Shown here: positions 47,401-58,393 of the stretch, piece by piece
Numbering within the stretch: the stretch's first letter is position 1
Layout: the number at the start of each line of letters is the position of its first letter
Source: Sanderia malayensis
Lineage: Eukaryota; Cnidaria; Scyphozoa; Semaeostomeae; Pelagiidae
Direction of reading: 5' to 3'
Length of the DNA stretch: 64,000 bases
Assembly: GCA_013076295.1 (NCBI GenBank)
Contig: RQOL01000824.1
Coordinates: 2,790,001 to 2,854,000 of the forward strand
Made by a program: the position numbers and the translations under genes
Notes under the pieces: generated by a model
What the model was told of the DNA's origin: nothing
Database searches by the model: none
Seen by the model: the letters and a program-made list of their open reading frames with translations, nothing else

Positions 47401-50400
47401 AACAAGGTATTTCCTTTGATTTGTTTTTAATCTTCTTTTAGATTTAAAATTCTTCTAGCTTCTACAGAAGCTAATTCAATTCGAATATAACATACACACA
47501 GCATGTTTCTATTATGGTGTTCCATTAAGGTAGGCTCCTATTGTATTGTAATGTGCCGATTGAAGGCCAAAACACGAAAAACCTGCCCCTGTCTTGTTGA
47601 AATTATACTTCTTATATAATACTTCTCACTGTATTAGCTAGGTTCGTTTGCAAGTACACAAGCTGAGTTTTGACTTTCGTTGATACTCAAGCTGTGGAGC
47701 TATAGAATAGTTACGAGTAACCAGTAACGTCTGACTATGCATTACTGTGGATGGAAACTCTTACCAAATAACAATATGCGCGATTGCAGATATATACTTC
47801 TCTTTAACTGCAAGTCATATAACCTTGCCCATGTTCAATCTGTTTAGTTTAGGATTCTTCCATCCATATTCATAATTAAGAAAACTCTTCAGGAATAAAA
47901 ACGTCTATTATTGCTTTAAATATTATCTCATGAGAAACAAGCCAATAGATACACATGTTAACACTTCAAGGGTTACTAATTACTGTTACTACTACATACA
48001 AGTCGCTTGCACCAACTGGCTCTCTTTCTTCTCCTTATAATCTCAACAATTTCTCTGAGATTAATAATTTCGGTTTCTTGCACTTGGCTTTTCAACAACA
48101 GTTTAGCCTTGCAATCCAAGAGATCAGCTTTTTCTTCCTTCAGGGCTGCTTTCTCTCTTTTTATGATTCTCAATTCGTTGAATTGAAACTCTTGACATAA
48201 ACGCATATACTCCAAAAGGTCGTCCACCTCTTTTTTCTCCCTTTCCAGGCTTGAATATTCTTCTGAAAGCACTGAATTTTTCTCCTTCAAGCAAGTTGCT
48301 TCTGATTCTAAAGAAGCCAGTGCATGGTTCAACTCTTCTGTGAACTGCTGCATCTCTTTAACTTCACGCTCATGGTCAAGTTCTAAGAATGCTACCTGGC
48401 CTTCAAGCTCTTTTATCTCCGTCTTCAGATTGGAACTTTCTTCAGCTAATTTTGTATTCCCTTCCTTGAATGCCGCTGTTTCAGCTCTCAATTTTTTCAA
48501 TTCATTTTCTGCACACATACGCTCAAGCCGCATGAGTTCTGCAATAGTTTCCCACTCATCTTTCTCCTTTTTCAATGTTTGCTGCACTTTCTTGAAATTG
48601 TTGAATTTTTCTTTCAACGCAAGGGTGAAGGCAGTAAACTCCAGGAACTCTCCAAACTCGTTAGCACCAACTTGAGCATCTTTGCTTTTCTCAATCAACA
48701 AATCATTGATCTTATCTTTAACATCTTCCTTATCATCATCATCTTCATTCTTTGTTATCATCTTCAGATGATTATTTACATTTTTAAGGTTAGCAAGTTG
48801 CTTGGCATCTCGCGTTTCAACCTTATTCTTCAAACTTGCAATTTCCTTTTGCTGTGATTCTATTATCTGTTTATCTGAAGCGAGAAATGATCAAATTGAA
48901 TAAAGAAGATTACATTTCAATACATTTTTATAATTGCAAATTTACTAGAGTAGATCGTCAACTTACATTTGTGAATCACGCCTTGAAGATCGACTATTGT
49001 CCCTTCTAACTCTTCAATTTTTGCATCTTCGCAATATTCATCGTTACGAACCAAAGAATCGCTCGTAACAACAGTTACGCCACTGTCATTGCTCGACAGA
49101 TTGTCAACACGTTCCATTGATAACTCAGTATCCATTTTGAAAAACTCGAAACAATTCAAACTCAGTAAGACTGTTCAGTAAGAATTACGAATGATTTCTG
49201 TCCTAAATTTGCGGCTATACCGATACAATGAAACACGAATTTTACGTCATTTTGATTCATTAATTACATGACGCAACAAAGCAAGGTTCCTTGATTGGAA
49301 AAATTACTCCACAACCTCGAACCCAGGGCCCTTCTAGCTTCGCTGACATGGAAGCGAAGCTAGAAGGGCCCTGGGTCGTACTTGACTAGAACAAATGGTT
49401 AGGCCAAAATTTTATTTGAACTGAAGAAATTCTTATAAAATCTAATAAATCATTATTTACAGTTTATTTGTTCTCAAGAAGTACCTAATAACGAGATATA
49501 TTAAGAATTGGTTTTGGAGAGTCCCTTAGAAAGCCCCTGTACTAAACTCTATATATGTAGCGTTAAACTTTTTATTAATATAATTTTATATATTGATATA
49601 TAATTAATATATAGTGTTATAATATATATGATGATATACTAATGGCAAACATCCGTGATTTTTCCAGCCCATCAAGATGGTTATGATTCTGACTCAGACG
49701 CCTACTGTGACCCAGATAATGTGCCCTTTTTCAATTTCGCAAAGAAACTCCCCCAACCAGAAGAGGCCCCCCAAGCACCGCAGAAAAGTCTCCCCCCTCC
49801 CCCTGTAGACGATGCCGGTAGCCTGGATTCAAGCAGCGAAGATTCTGGCCATGATTATGAAGACCCTGCGGAGGATATTTTGAAGAATAGCTTGCCAATG
49901 GCGAGGTACGTGTCCCTCCGCAGAGGCAGTATGCCTGTATGCAATCCGGATGCATATCTCGAGTCCGACGATGAAGAATTGAACTCAACTTATCAAGATG
50001 TAAGTTTACACCATCCATATTTCGTTTTGTACCATTTTATTATTATTTTATCTTCTAATTCGACCTCTTGTTTCCTTCTGTTATTTGGTTTTTACTCAGC
50101 CCTTCTACTTGCTTTTCAATTGGCTCCTTTGCTCTATCCATTTACTGGCTCATCTTACTTAGAGTTTATCCATGAATTTATCCTTTTACTTCGTTCCTAT
50201 TATTTGATCTATCAGCATTGTCCCCTTAGAATAGAATGAGTTCATTCAAACCTTAAATAGTTAGAGTAAAGTCAAATCTGCTCAGTTCGAACTCGTGTAA
50301 TTCGAACTCTATCTAATTCGAACGAAATTCTCCGTCCCTTCAAGGATCACTACTGAACCAATTCTTATAAAACAAACCCCTATAATTCGAGCTTTTTGTA

Positions 50401-53400
50401 GCTCGAACATTTTCACGCTTCCCCAGGCTGTTCGAATTAGACAGATTTGACTGTAATTACAATGGGGCTCTTCGCCCGATGCAGAAATTAAAATTAATTA
50501 ATCGATGATTTCAGCTGTCAGATTATTAAATAACTTGTCTTTTTTTAGCCGAGTGAAGCTTTTGCAGCAATTCCAAGTAAGCAACTGAACACTCGTCAAC
50601 CTTATGCACTCTTTGCTGCAAATATAACTTGACATGCGAGAGAGGTAGTTAAAGCAGCTGACCTTTGTGATTACGTTTCAGGTTTTGGAAAAGGAATTTC
50701 AACTGTTTCGGAAGATTTAGGAGACCTTGAAGATGGTAAGCAATTACAGCTACCATTTACAAGTACCATAGAGGGAATTATTGACTGCAAACAACTTGAT
50801 CTACTCATCATAATATTAGATAGATGAAGACATATTTTATTGACGGGAGATTGCATGTTGAGACTACAATAGGGGGATAAAAGTCCTGGGACACATGGCG
50901 CATCCTTCATCCCCCCAGAAAATGTTGTCCCAGAGACAGTCGTATACAATATGGTAGGCATTCTTTTTGCGCAATGATCACAGGGGTCTGCTTAAGAGAA
51001 CAACATTATTTTAAGGGGACTGGGGGTTGAATAAACCCCACAAAAAATGCAGTTTTTGGGTCGGTAGCCTTTTTTCGCAATTTTACAAACGTTCCATGGA
51101 ATTGTGTCCTCTATTGCCCCTAGTGTATGTATGATGACCGTTTTACCGGAGCAAATAAAAGTGGCCGTAATAACAAGGTGGTCGGTATGTATGATGGCCG
51201 TTTTACCGGACCAAACAGAAGTGGCCGTAATAACAAGGTGGTTGTAATAACAAGGTGGTTTTATCAGCAAAAGCGGACTTCCACTGCCCTTCGATCAATA
51301 TAGATAATTTAGCGAATGACATCCAGTTGCTTTTCTCTGCATTGCAGAACCATTGTATCAAGTATACAACGCTGACCTCTTGTCACAGATGAAGTCGACC
51401 AGCAGTGACGAAGGCAACGTTGCAGAGCACGAGGAAGACATCTTCAGTGAATACAGCACGTCAGACATTGAGTCTGGCCAACGTGTTTTATGGTGTAACC
51501 TGTCATCGGTTAGAATCAGTGGCATATTGGAAAACATTGACCCGAGAGAGAGAAAACGTCAGGAGGTATGTTAATGGAGGTAGCATTAGTGGAGTATTAT
51601 ATGGTCTGTGGACTGTGTTCCGCTGTGTTCCGGTAGAGCTCTACAATAGTGGGTACTAGTCCTTGGGACACTATGAAAATACGTCTGTTCTGATCTAGAT
51701 CATTCAGATGACATTACTTGTTTTTCTTGGTAAACACCCGCATATAAGAACCTGTGAATTCTGCATCCAGCCTATTGTTCAAATACAATAGCCTATTGTC
51801 TCTTCTATTGTTTTGAGCAGGGTTTTCAGCCTGGAAGGTTCTTAATTCAATGGTTCTTATATGCGGGTGTTTACTGTATCATTAGAAACACAGAATGAAA
51901 TTCCCAAAAAAATTCCCCTTGAACCCCCTCTGGAGAAAGTATAACTCTACACCTATGATCAACTTGCATAATTCTTCATTGACAGGCGATGTTTGAAGTG
52001 ATCACATCAGAAGCATCGTATCTGAAAAGTTTGAACATTCTAATCAATCTCTTTATGAATGAGTTTATCATCAAGCCAGATGCCACACCGGAGGATCGAC
52101 TGCTCGATAAACAACAGTTTCATTTCTTATTCGGAGGACTGACAACCATCAAAGCTGTCAGTGAAAAGTAAGTGAAAACGATTTCACTGTTTGTATTATT
52201 TATTTATTGCAGTCGTTGATTCAAATGATTGTATCATCGATCTGAATGATTATATCATTGATTGCAATCATTGGTTGGAGTGATTATATCATTGATTGGA
52301 GTGAAATGTTGGTTGGAGTGATTGTATCTTTGATTAAGGTGATGGTATCTTTGATTGAGGTGATTGTATCTTTGATTGGAGTGATTGTATCATTGATTCA
52401 TATTTCCAGGTTCTTGCATAGTTTGCGTGGAAAACAAGAAGAAACCTTCATCATATCATCAATCAGTGACATCATTCATGACTATGTAAGTATTTATAAA
52501 CACTTTGGTAATTGCACTAATAATACAATTCCTATGTAGGGATCCCAAATGGATGTTTTATTTGATATTTTGTCATGCTACTCCAGGCTATAAACCATTT
52601 CGCATGTTATGTGAAATATTGTTCAAACCAAGTTTATCAAGAAAGAACACTCAAAACATTAATGTAAGTCTACTTTAGTGCTTTAATTTCATTAGTGCTT
52701 TCATTTCATTTTTATTTCACTCATTAATACGCTTATCCATCCATCCACCCATCCATCCACCCACACATCCATCCATCTACCCATCCATTTATCCATCCAC
52801 TCATCCACCCATCTACCCATCCATTTATCCATCCACTCATCCACCCATCTACCCATCCATTTATCCATCCACTCATCCACCCATCTACCCATCCATTTAT
52901 CCATCCACTCATCCACCCATCTACCCATCCATTTATCCATCCACTCATCCACCCATCTACCCATCCATTTATCCATCCACTCATCCACCCATCTATCCAT
53001 TATCATCCACCCATCTACCCATCCATTTATCCATCCACTCATCCACCCATCTACCCATCCATTTATCCATCCACTCATCCACCCATCTACCCATCCATTT
53101 ATCCATCCACTCATCCACCCATCTACCCATCCATTTATCCATCCACTCATCCACCCATCTACCTATCCATTCTTCCAACCATGCATCCTTCCACCAATCA
53201 ATCTTTCCATCCATCTATCTATTCGACCCACCCACCCATCCATCTATATTTTACATGCAATAGTCAATGGTATAAACTTAAGCCATATGCTATATGCTGA
53301 TGACCTCCTCCTGCTTTCGAAATCCTCTCAAGGTTTACAAAGATGCCTAGATAAAATTTACACTTTTTTCTCTAAATGGAATTTAACTATTAACCTTAAA

Positions 53401-56400
53401 AAAAGTAATGTTATGGTGTTTAACAAAACAGGTAGAACCCCAAAAGATTTGGTTTTCAGAGTTGGTAACGATAAAATTGATTTCACTACGAGGTATAAAT
53501 ACCTTGGTACTGTACTGTCCGCATCAGGCTCTTATAAGCCTACCATTGACAATCTCAAGGATAAAACTGGCAAGGCATATTTTGCCCTGCGAAGTATTTT
53601 GAATAGGATCAATTTTGACCCACGCATTAGTCTTAAGTTATTTGACACTGCTTTAAAACCGATTTTGACGTACAACAGTGAAATTTGGTCCCAACTTAAC
53701 AATCGGCAATTGAAGGTCCTGAAACAAAAAAACAATCAAGCGGATCGTAACAAATTTTTGTTTGAATCTGTACTGCAAACTACAGAATTCCAACACCGGA
53801 AAATGTGTAAAAGTATTCTCGGAGTAAATAGAAGTTGCTCGAATTTAGCAATATTAGGAGAGCTCGGAAGACTACCGATGCTAGCAAGCTGCATCCAAAA
53901 TCATCTACTGTACTTTTATCGTCTACTGTGTTCGCCAAGTGACAACCTGGTAACTAATGCATTTAACGAAAGTTTGTCATTATACGAAGAAGGGAAATTT
54001 AGCTGGGTTTCTTCGTCGATCGAATACCTCAAAATTCTTGGTATTGACCATGACCCTCTTAAAATAAAGAAAATGTCTTCTAATAAATATAAATATCTTA
54101 TTAAGAGATCCCTCAAAAATGCATTTGAACGGTATTGGTGTGCCAACATTAAATCTGACACCGGGGTCTCAGATAAAGGCGGGAATAAATTACGCTCTTA
54201 TGCTACTTTCAAGACCTGTATGCAATATGAATCTTATCTTAATCTTGATGACAGGACCCAGAGGAGATGGTTAACAAAATTTAGATGTAGCGACCATAAT
54301 CTAAAGATAGAAACAGGTAGAAGACAAGGTTTATCTCCTGAGCAACGGATTTGCCCGATGTGTGAGGAAGGGGCTTGTGAAGACGAACTTCACTTCTGAT
54401 ATGTTGCCCAAAGTACAATCATTTACGCGGTAAACTTTTTGATTCAATAACTAAAAAGGTTATGAATTTCGCCATTATGACTCCGACCCAAAAATTCATT
54501 TACCTGTTGTCAAATGAACACCTCCAAAGTATGAAGCAATTAGCTAATTTTCTTAAAGAGGCTTTTGAGTTACGGACGATGACTATGTCCACAATGCGAA
54601 TAGCACCTGATCACACTTAGTCGACACTTAGTTGGCAGTAGTTGCCCTTTCTAGCATCTTCTAATCTTTAGTTTTAGTTCTTTCTTTTTCATCGATGTTA
54701 TGTTCTTTTCTTAGTTTACATCGATGTTATGTTGATTAGTTGTTTTAATTCGTTTTGCTTCTTAGTTTAGTTTATATTTATTCATGACGACGCTCTGTAT
54801 ATATGTAGCATGTCATTATTATGAAATTGAAAATTGAGTCAACTGCATTTCATTTATCCTCTGCCCTTAGCAATGAAAACTCAGCATTTTGTGACAAGCT
54901 TGGTAAACTCGAATCCTCTCCGAAATCTCAAGGACTCTCAATGCAATCCTTTCTCATGTTGCCAATGCAGAGAATCACCCGGATGCCACTATTGTTAGAC
55001 GTGAGTACTGCACACTCATTCTATGCCATCCAATTCTGGGCTTGCTTGTTACACGAATCTCTATACACACTGTAGAGCGAACGTTGTTGTCGTTGGTGAG
55101 ACAACAAGCATCTAAGGCAGTGAGATTAATGTGATGCCATGTTATGAGGGCTGAGGGCCCTTCTAAATTTTTCTAAAATTTTCAAGAATGAATTAGCTTT
55201 GAATTTAACTCAACGTTAATTTTTTTTACACTCTAATGTTTTACTATATTATATACTCCATTAGACTTTAATATACTCTGTTTATTTTATTATTCTTTAT
55301 TACACTCTGTTATATTATATTATACTTTGTTATTCTTTGTTATACTTTATTATACTCTGTTTACTTTATTATACTTTGTTATGCTCTTTTATACTTCAAT
55401 TAATTTGTCAGACTATCTATTTCTTTATCAATTATTGAACAGGACCCAATAATGCTTATTTCGATTACACACAATTTTATATATTTGTTAACAAACATAT
55501 TTTATTGATTCTATTGACGAATCAGTTAGATATTTACGTATTATCCTTTCTTATACGCAGGCTATTTGTCGTCACTGTGAGCCGGGAAGCGATGAATGTT
55601 GCCAGACAAACAATGCATTGGTTGCTGTACAGAATGTATGCTTGCGTTGTTTTTTAATTTAAGTATTGCTAGGGTAGGAATGCTGGGTCGTTTTGAGGGA
55701 GATGTTTGCAAAATGTTTGAGACTTCGATGAATTCTGCTGAAATCGACCGGGTTCGATTGTATTAGAACCCACTTGTTGGTGATACTTCAAGTTTATTTG
55801 TTTATTCCTTACTTACAGAATCTGTTGATTTTCAGGTTGTCAGAAACTGTAACGATGGAGCTAGGAAAATGGAACGAATTGAAGAGATGTACTTCATCCA
55901 GAAGATGCTGTCGTTCAAAATCAAGGCAAGAGCTCTGTAAAAAACCTCTGAAAACTTGCTCTAATTTCAATTGCTTATTCAAGCAGCCCGTAACTCCGCA
56001 GCCTTCATACCCGCTTTGTGTAATGCCTCATTTATATTGTGTACTGCTGTTCTTGCAGCCCATTCCAATTGTTTCCTCATCGAGGTGGCTGCTCAGGCGC
56101 GGAGAGCTGGCTTGTGTTGAAACAGAGAAGAAGATGAAAAGCCCGTTCAGAACTTTGTTAAGAGGAGGAAAATATTTCCGTATCTATTTATTTCTGTTCA
56201 CTGACCTTCTACTTGTTACCAAAATGAAAGGGTAAGATTTTTTAGAGCCTGTATAAGTATTTTCTATTCCGTCTCTTCTTCTAGCCTTTTTTTTACCTCT
56301 TCTTATTTTTTTTACTCTGCTTTATCTTGCCCAATCTTCTTCTTTCTTTTCCAGCCTCATTTCATGTTCTTCTTTGTGTTTTTTTCTTAAGCTTTCATCT

Positions 56401-58393
56401 CTTCGTTCTTTCTTCCTTCTACTCCTTCTTCCCGCCTCTATTTTGAATTCTCTTTTTGTCTCATTTTCTTTCTTCTTCATTCCTCTTTTTTCCTTCTTAT
56501 TTATCCTCCTCTTTTTTGACCCCCCCGCTCTAGCCTCTACTACACTTGATCTTTTCCCATGTTACACCTTTCTTGTATCACCACACTGCCCTTCAATCTA
56601 CTTTCATTCAAACCATTTCAGTGAGGAAAGCTTCAAAGTCGTCGACTACTGCTCACGGAGTATGCTGAGAATTGACGACGTTCACGTTCCAACTGGGGAA
56701 CGTTGAAACCATCATCCCACGACATACCAACAAGTAAACACATGTTCACTCTCATTCTGCTTGAAAATCACCAGGAAAAAACCACGAGATACGTTTGTCT
56801 TGCTGAGACTGAGTAAGTCCCATACGTTTTTCATTAATTGCGAGTTGCATTCGTTACCAGTTGCATTCATTAGTTGTTAACTAGTTGTTAACTGCATTCA
56901 TTAATAGTTAAATGCATTGCTAGTTGTATTCATTAGTAATTAAATTGGCAGTTGCATTTATTATTAACTGCACCAGTAGCAGATTAATTTATTCATATTC
57001 ATGCTCTTGACTGCGACTGTTGAAGAGTAGAGAAATTCTGTGCTCGATTTATGGTAGCTGAGCATGCAATTATCACCACATCATTTTTTATGTCCTCAGA
57101 ACTGAGAAAATAAGATGGATGGATGCAGTACAACCAAAACAGAAAGCTGAAGATGGCGAAAAGATATACGAAGAATGGGGTAAGCTATCTTATTCTGATA
57201 TTTAAAGGAAGATCTATGGAAACATTGTATTCATAAACATTTCTTATTATGACAATCACTGAACAGACAAACACAAACATATTCATATTCACGATGATCA
57301 GAGAAGTATCTCTCGAAATGTCACACTCAAAAAGACTCCTGTTCATGACACAATTAACTTCTATTCTTATTATCACAGTCACTGAACAAACAAACACAAT
57401 CACTAACTTGTTATTTTTTCATTGAGTATTTTCTTAATTTATTGCTCCATTTCTCATATTTCTCTTTGCCTGCACCTTCATTTTTTTTCTTTTTCTCCTA
57501 GTTGTTTGTCTTCTTTCTTGCATTTAAATAACGACGAGCATTATTGAATTTACACTGATTTCTCATTAATTTTTTCCAGATTGTCCACAAGTTCGTGCGA
57601 TCCATTCCTACCAATCCGACCAGCCCGATGAATTGACTTTACGAGAAGGTGAAGTTATCAAAGTTTTGAGAAAACTCCCTGACGGTAAGACATTTCGCTG
57701 GAACATATTCCTCCATCTTTATATCATATTGAAATTATTTCACCTCATGTTATCACTCGTGCAATTTATTTTGCTTGCTTTCAATTCTATTTCGCTAAAC
57801 TTTACAATCCTTGTTTTACTTTATTTTACTTCGCTAAACTTTACAACCCTTGAATATGGTATACGCATAAAGACTTGCTGCAACCGTTTCTTGGTTGAAA
57901 ACAACCTGCTAAGTTCAGCAAAATCTGCAGAGTTTAAACCCGTGTAGTTAGAACTCTGTCTAACTCAAACGAAGTTCTCCGTCCTTTCAAGGACGACTCA
58001 AGAACCAACTCTTATAAAACAAACCTCTATAATTCGAACTCTTTGTTATTCAACCATTGTTATGCTTTCCCAGGGTGTTCGAATTAGACATAATTGACTG
58101 TAGCACTTTTTCACTCCCTGAGCTTCAAACCCTTCAACAAATAACGCATCGGATTCCTCCAGTATGACTTTGTCTAAACCATTAAAAAAAACCCCAGGAT
58201 TCATTGTAACATTTTCTACACGTTCCACCTAGGTTGGTATGAAGGCGTGCGCTTATACAACGAAGAACAAGGCTGGTTCCCAGCTAACCACACCGAGGAA
58301 ATACACAGTGAGCACACGCGTGCAAGAAACCTGATGCAAAGATACCGACTACTGAACAATGTTACATTGGCAATGTCTAAGGGCCTGCAATAG
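44418..58393 (+). CDS. Ephexin-family RhoGEF (DH-PH-SH3), one-base frame break in PH exon
   Basis: 18 exons: 44418-45582, 46609-46770, 47068-47406, 49668-49999, 50549-50576, 50682-50735, 51348-51565, 51986-52167, 52410-52485, 52587-52663, 54871-55000, 55561-55635, 55836-55925, 56059-56231, 56622-56812, 57100-57179, 57580-57684, 58233-58393. Ignoring one frame break, about 1,212 residues. The N-terminal ~700 residues are disordered, Ser/Pro-rich, with four SPRA repeats, Asp-rich DGDDGDD, proline motifs and eight YxxP motifs. A pre-DH segment ([17 protein letters not shown]) leads into the DH domain (about 767-976; [13 protein letters not shown] and [13 protein letters not shown]), then PH (about 977-1125; [24 protein letters not shown]) and SH3 (about 1127-1185; [26 protein letters not shown]), ending [12 protein letters not shown]. 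This order and the RARNL tail are those of ephexins (NGEF, ARHGEF5/15/16/19/26), exchange factors for Rho GTPases at the membrane and actin cortex. Introns join in phase everywhere except within exon 56622-56812, where the frame shifts by one base near 56695-56703. The intron after 55925 starts with GC. The ATG at 44418 follows a likely acceptor. Confidence 0.93.
44897..44950 (+). repeat. 12-bp coding repeat (SPRA)n in RhoGEF exon 1
   Basis: Four tandem copies of a CACCCCGTGCTT-like unit encode ASPR repeats in the disordered N-terminal region. Just downstream at 45502-45543 a GATGATGGT repeat encodes an Asp/Gly run. Confidence 0.95.
45655..46545. repeat. 31-bp satellite with higher-order structure in RhoGEF intron 1
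   Basis: About 29 tandem copies of CTAGAAGTCTATGAGAGATC+TTTTTGCTTTG. Units fall into recurring variants (AGCCTCTGAG, AGTCTATGAG...GTTTTG, AGTCTCCGAG, AGTCTATGAG...GCTTTG) that repeat in the same order, giving a 124-bp, and in part 248-bp, higher-order repeat. It fills most of the intron between exons 1 and 2 and ends about 60 bases before the acceptor. Confidence 0.95.
47976..49135 (-). CDS. Coiled-coil protein of unknown function, nested in RhoGEF intron
   Basis: Two exons on the strand opposite the host gene: 49135-48967 and 48874-47976, joined in phase by GTAAGT and TTCAG sites, giving 355 residues. After an acidic, Ser-rich start (about 1-45) almost the whole protein is predicted heptad coiled coil, rich in Glu, Lys and Leu ([42 protein letters not shown]), interrupted by an acidic DDDDKED stretch near 100 and a segment [20 protein letters not shown] near 128-147 that is less coil-like. 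The C-terminus is basic. I do not recognise the family; coiled-coil composition makes similarity searches unspecific. A damaged partial copy of this gene lies at about 58925-59482, which argues that this one is real and was once duplicated. It sits in the 2.3-kb intron between exons 3 and 4 of the RhoGEF gene. Confidence 0.62.
49321..49376. repeat. Perfect 24-bp inverted repeat with 8-base loop
   Basis: ACCCAGGGCCCTTCTAGCTT plus CGCT on the left is exactly complementary to 49353-49376 on the right, around GACATGGA. The GC-rich arms contrast with the AT-rich intron around them. It could form a very stable hairpin in DNA or in the RhoGEF pre-mRNA. It is not part of the nested coiled-coil gene, whose start is at 49135. 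Confidence 0.97.
50268..50455. mobile_element. pogo/Tigger-like MITE (family B), complete copy
   Basis: About 188 bp. The left end is AAGTCAAATCTGCTCAGTTC and the right end ATTAGACAGATTTGACTGTA; the interior has TTCGAACTC, CGTCCCTTCAAGGATCACTA and TTCACGCTTCCCCAGGCTG. It closely matches 13264-13452. In a RhoGEF intron. Confidence 0.78.
51121..51262. repeat. 60-bp tandem duplication
   Basis: Two copies of a unit with GTATGTATGATGGCCGTTTT, ACCGGA and GTGGCCGTAATAACAAGGTG, plus a short third partial GTAATAACAAGGTGG, in a RhoGEF intron. Confidence 0.85.
51730..51874. mobile_element. MITE family A, complete copy with perfect ends
   Basis: 145 bp with exact 23-bp terminal inverted repeats beginning GTAAACACCCGCATATAAGA. 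The interior has CAAATACAATAGCCTATTGT. It is the best-preserved copy together with 23409-23558. It lies in the RhoGEF intron preceding the first DH exon. Confidence 0.88.
52225..52405. repeat. 24-bp-type minisatellite beside the DH exon
   Basis: Imperfect tandem copies of GAGTGATTGTATCTTTGATT fill the intron between two DH-domain exons and stop just before the acceptor at 52409. Confidence 0.85.
52735..53245. repeat. 36-bp CATC-derived minisatellite
   Basis: About 12 copies of a 36-bp unit made of CCATCCACTCATCCACCCAT plus CTACCCATCCATTTAT, flanked by less regular CATC repeats. The minus strand reads as [12 protein letters not shown] repeats, an artefact of the 36-base period. Confidence 0.95.
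53250..54840 (+). mobile_element. 5'-truncated non-LTR retrotransposon (LINE), reverse-transcriptase 3' part
   Basis: The frame 53287-54399 starts at the reverse transcriptase catalytic motif ([11 protein letters not shown], motif C). It continues with [20 protein letters not shown] and the thumb region, then a C-terminal Cys/His-type segment, [17 protein letters not shown] stop or frame break follows, after which a second frame continues as [12 protein letters not shown] up to a stop near 54620 and a 3' UTR. Everything 5' of motif C (endonuclease and fingers/palm motifs) is absent, so it is a dead 5'-truncated insertion, as is common for LINEs. It lies in a RhoGEF intron in the sense direction, directly abutting the 36-bp minisatellite. 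I do not assign a clade. Confidence 0.9.
57908..58102. mobile_element. pogo/Tigger-like MITE (family B), diverged copy
   Basis: Carries CTGTCTAACTCAAACGAAGT, TCCGTCCTTTCAAGGACGAC and the right end TTCGAATTAGACATAATTGA then CTGTA. It is in the last RhoGEF intron. Confidence 0.7.

Noticed and set aside
52701..53214. Minus-strand frames of 73-149 codons with [12 protein letters not shown] repeats
   Set aside because: They are direct translations of the CATC-derived 36-bp minisatellite and run in an intron; no domain, splice sites or composition of a real protein.
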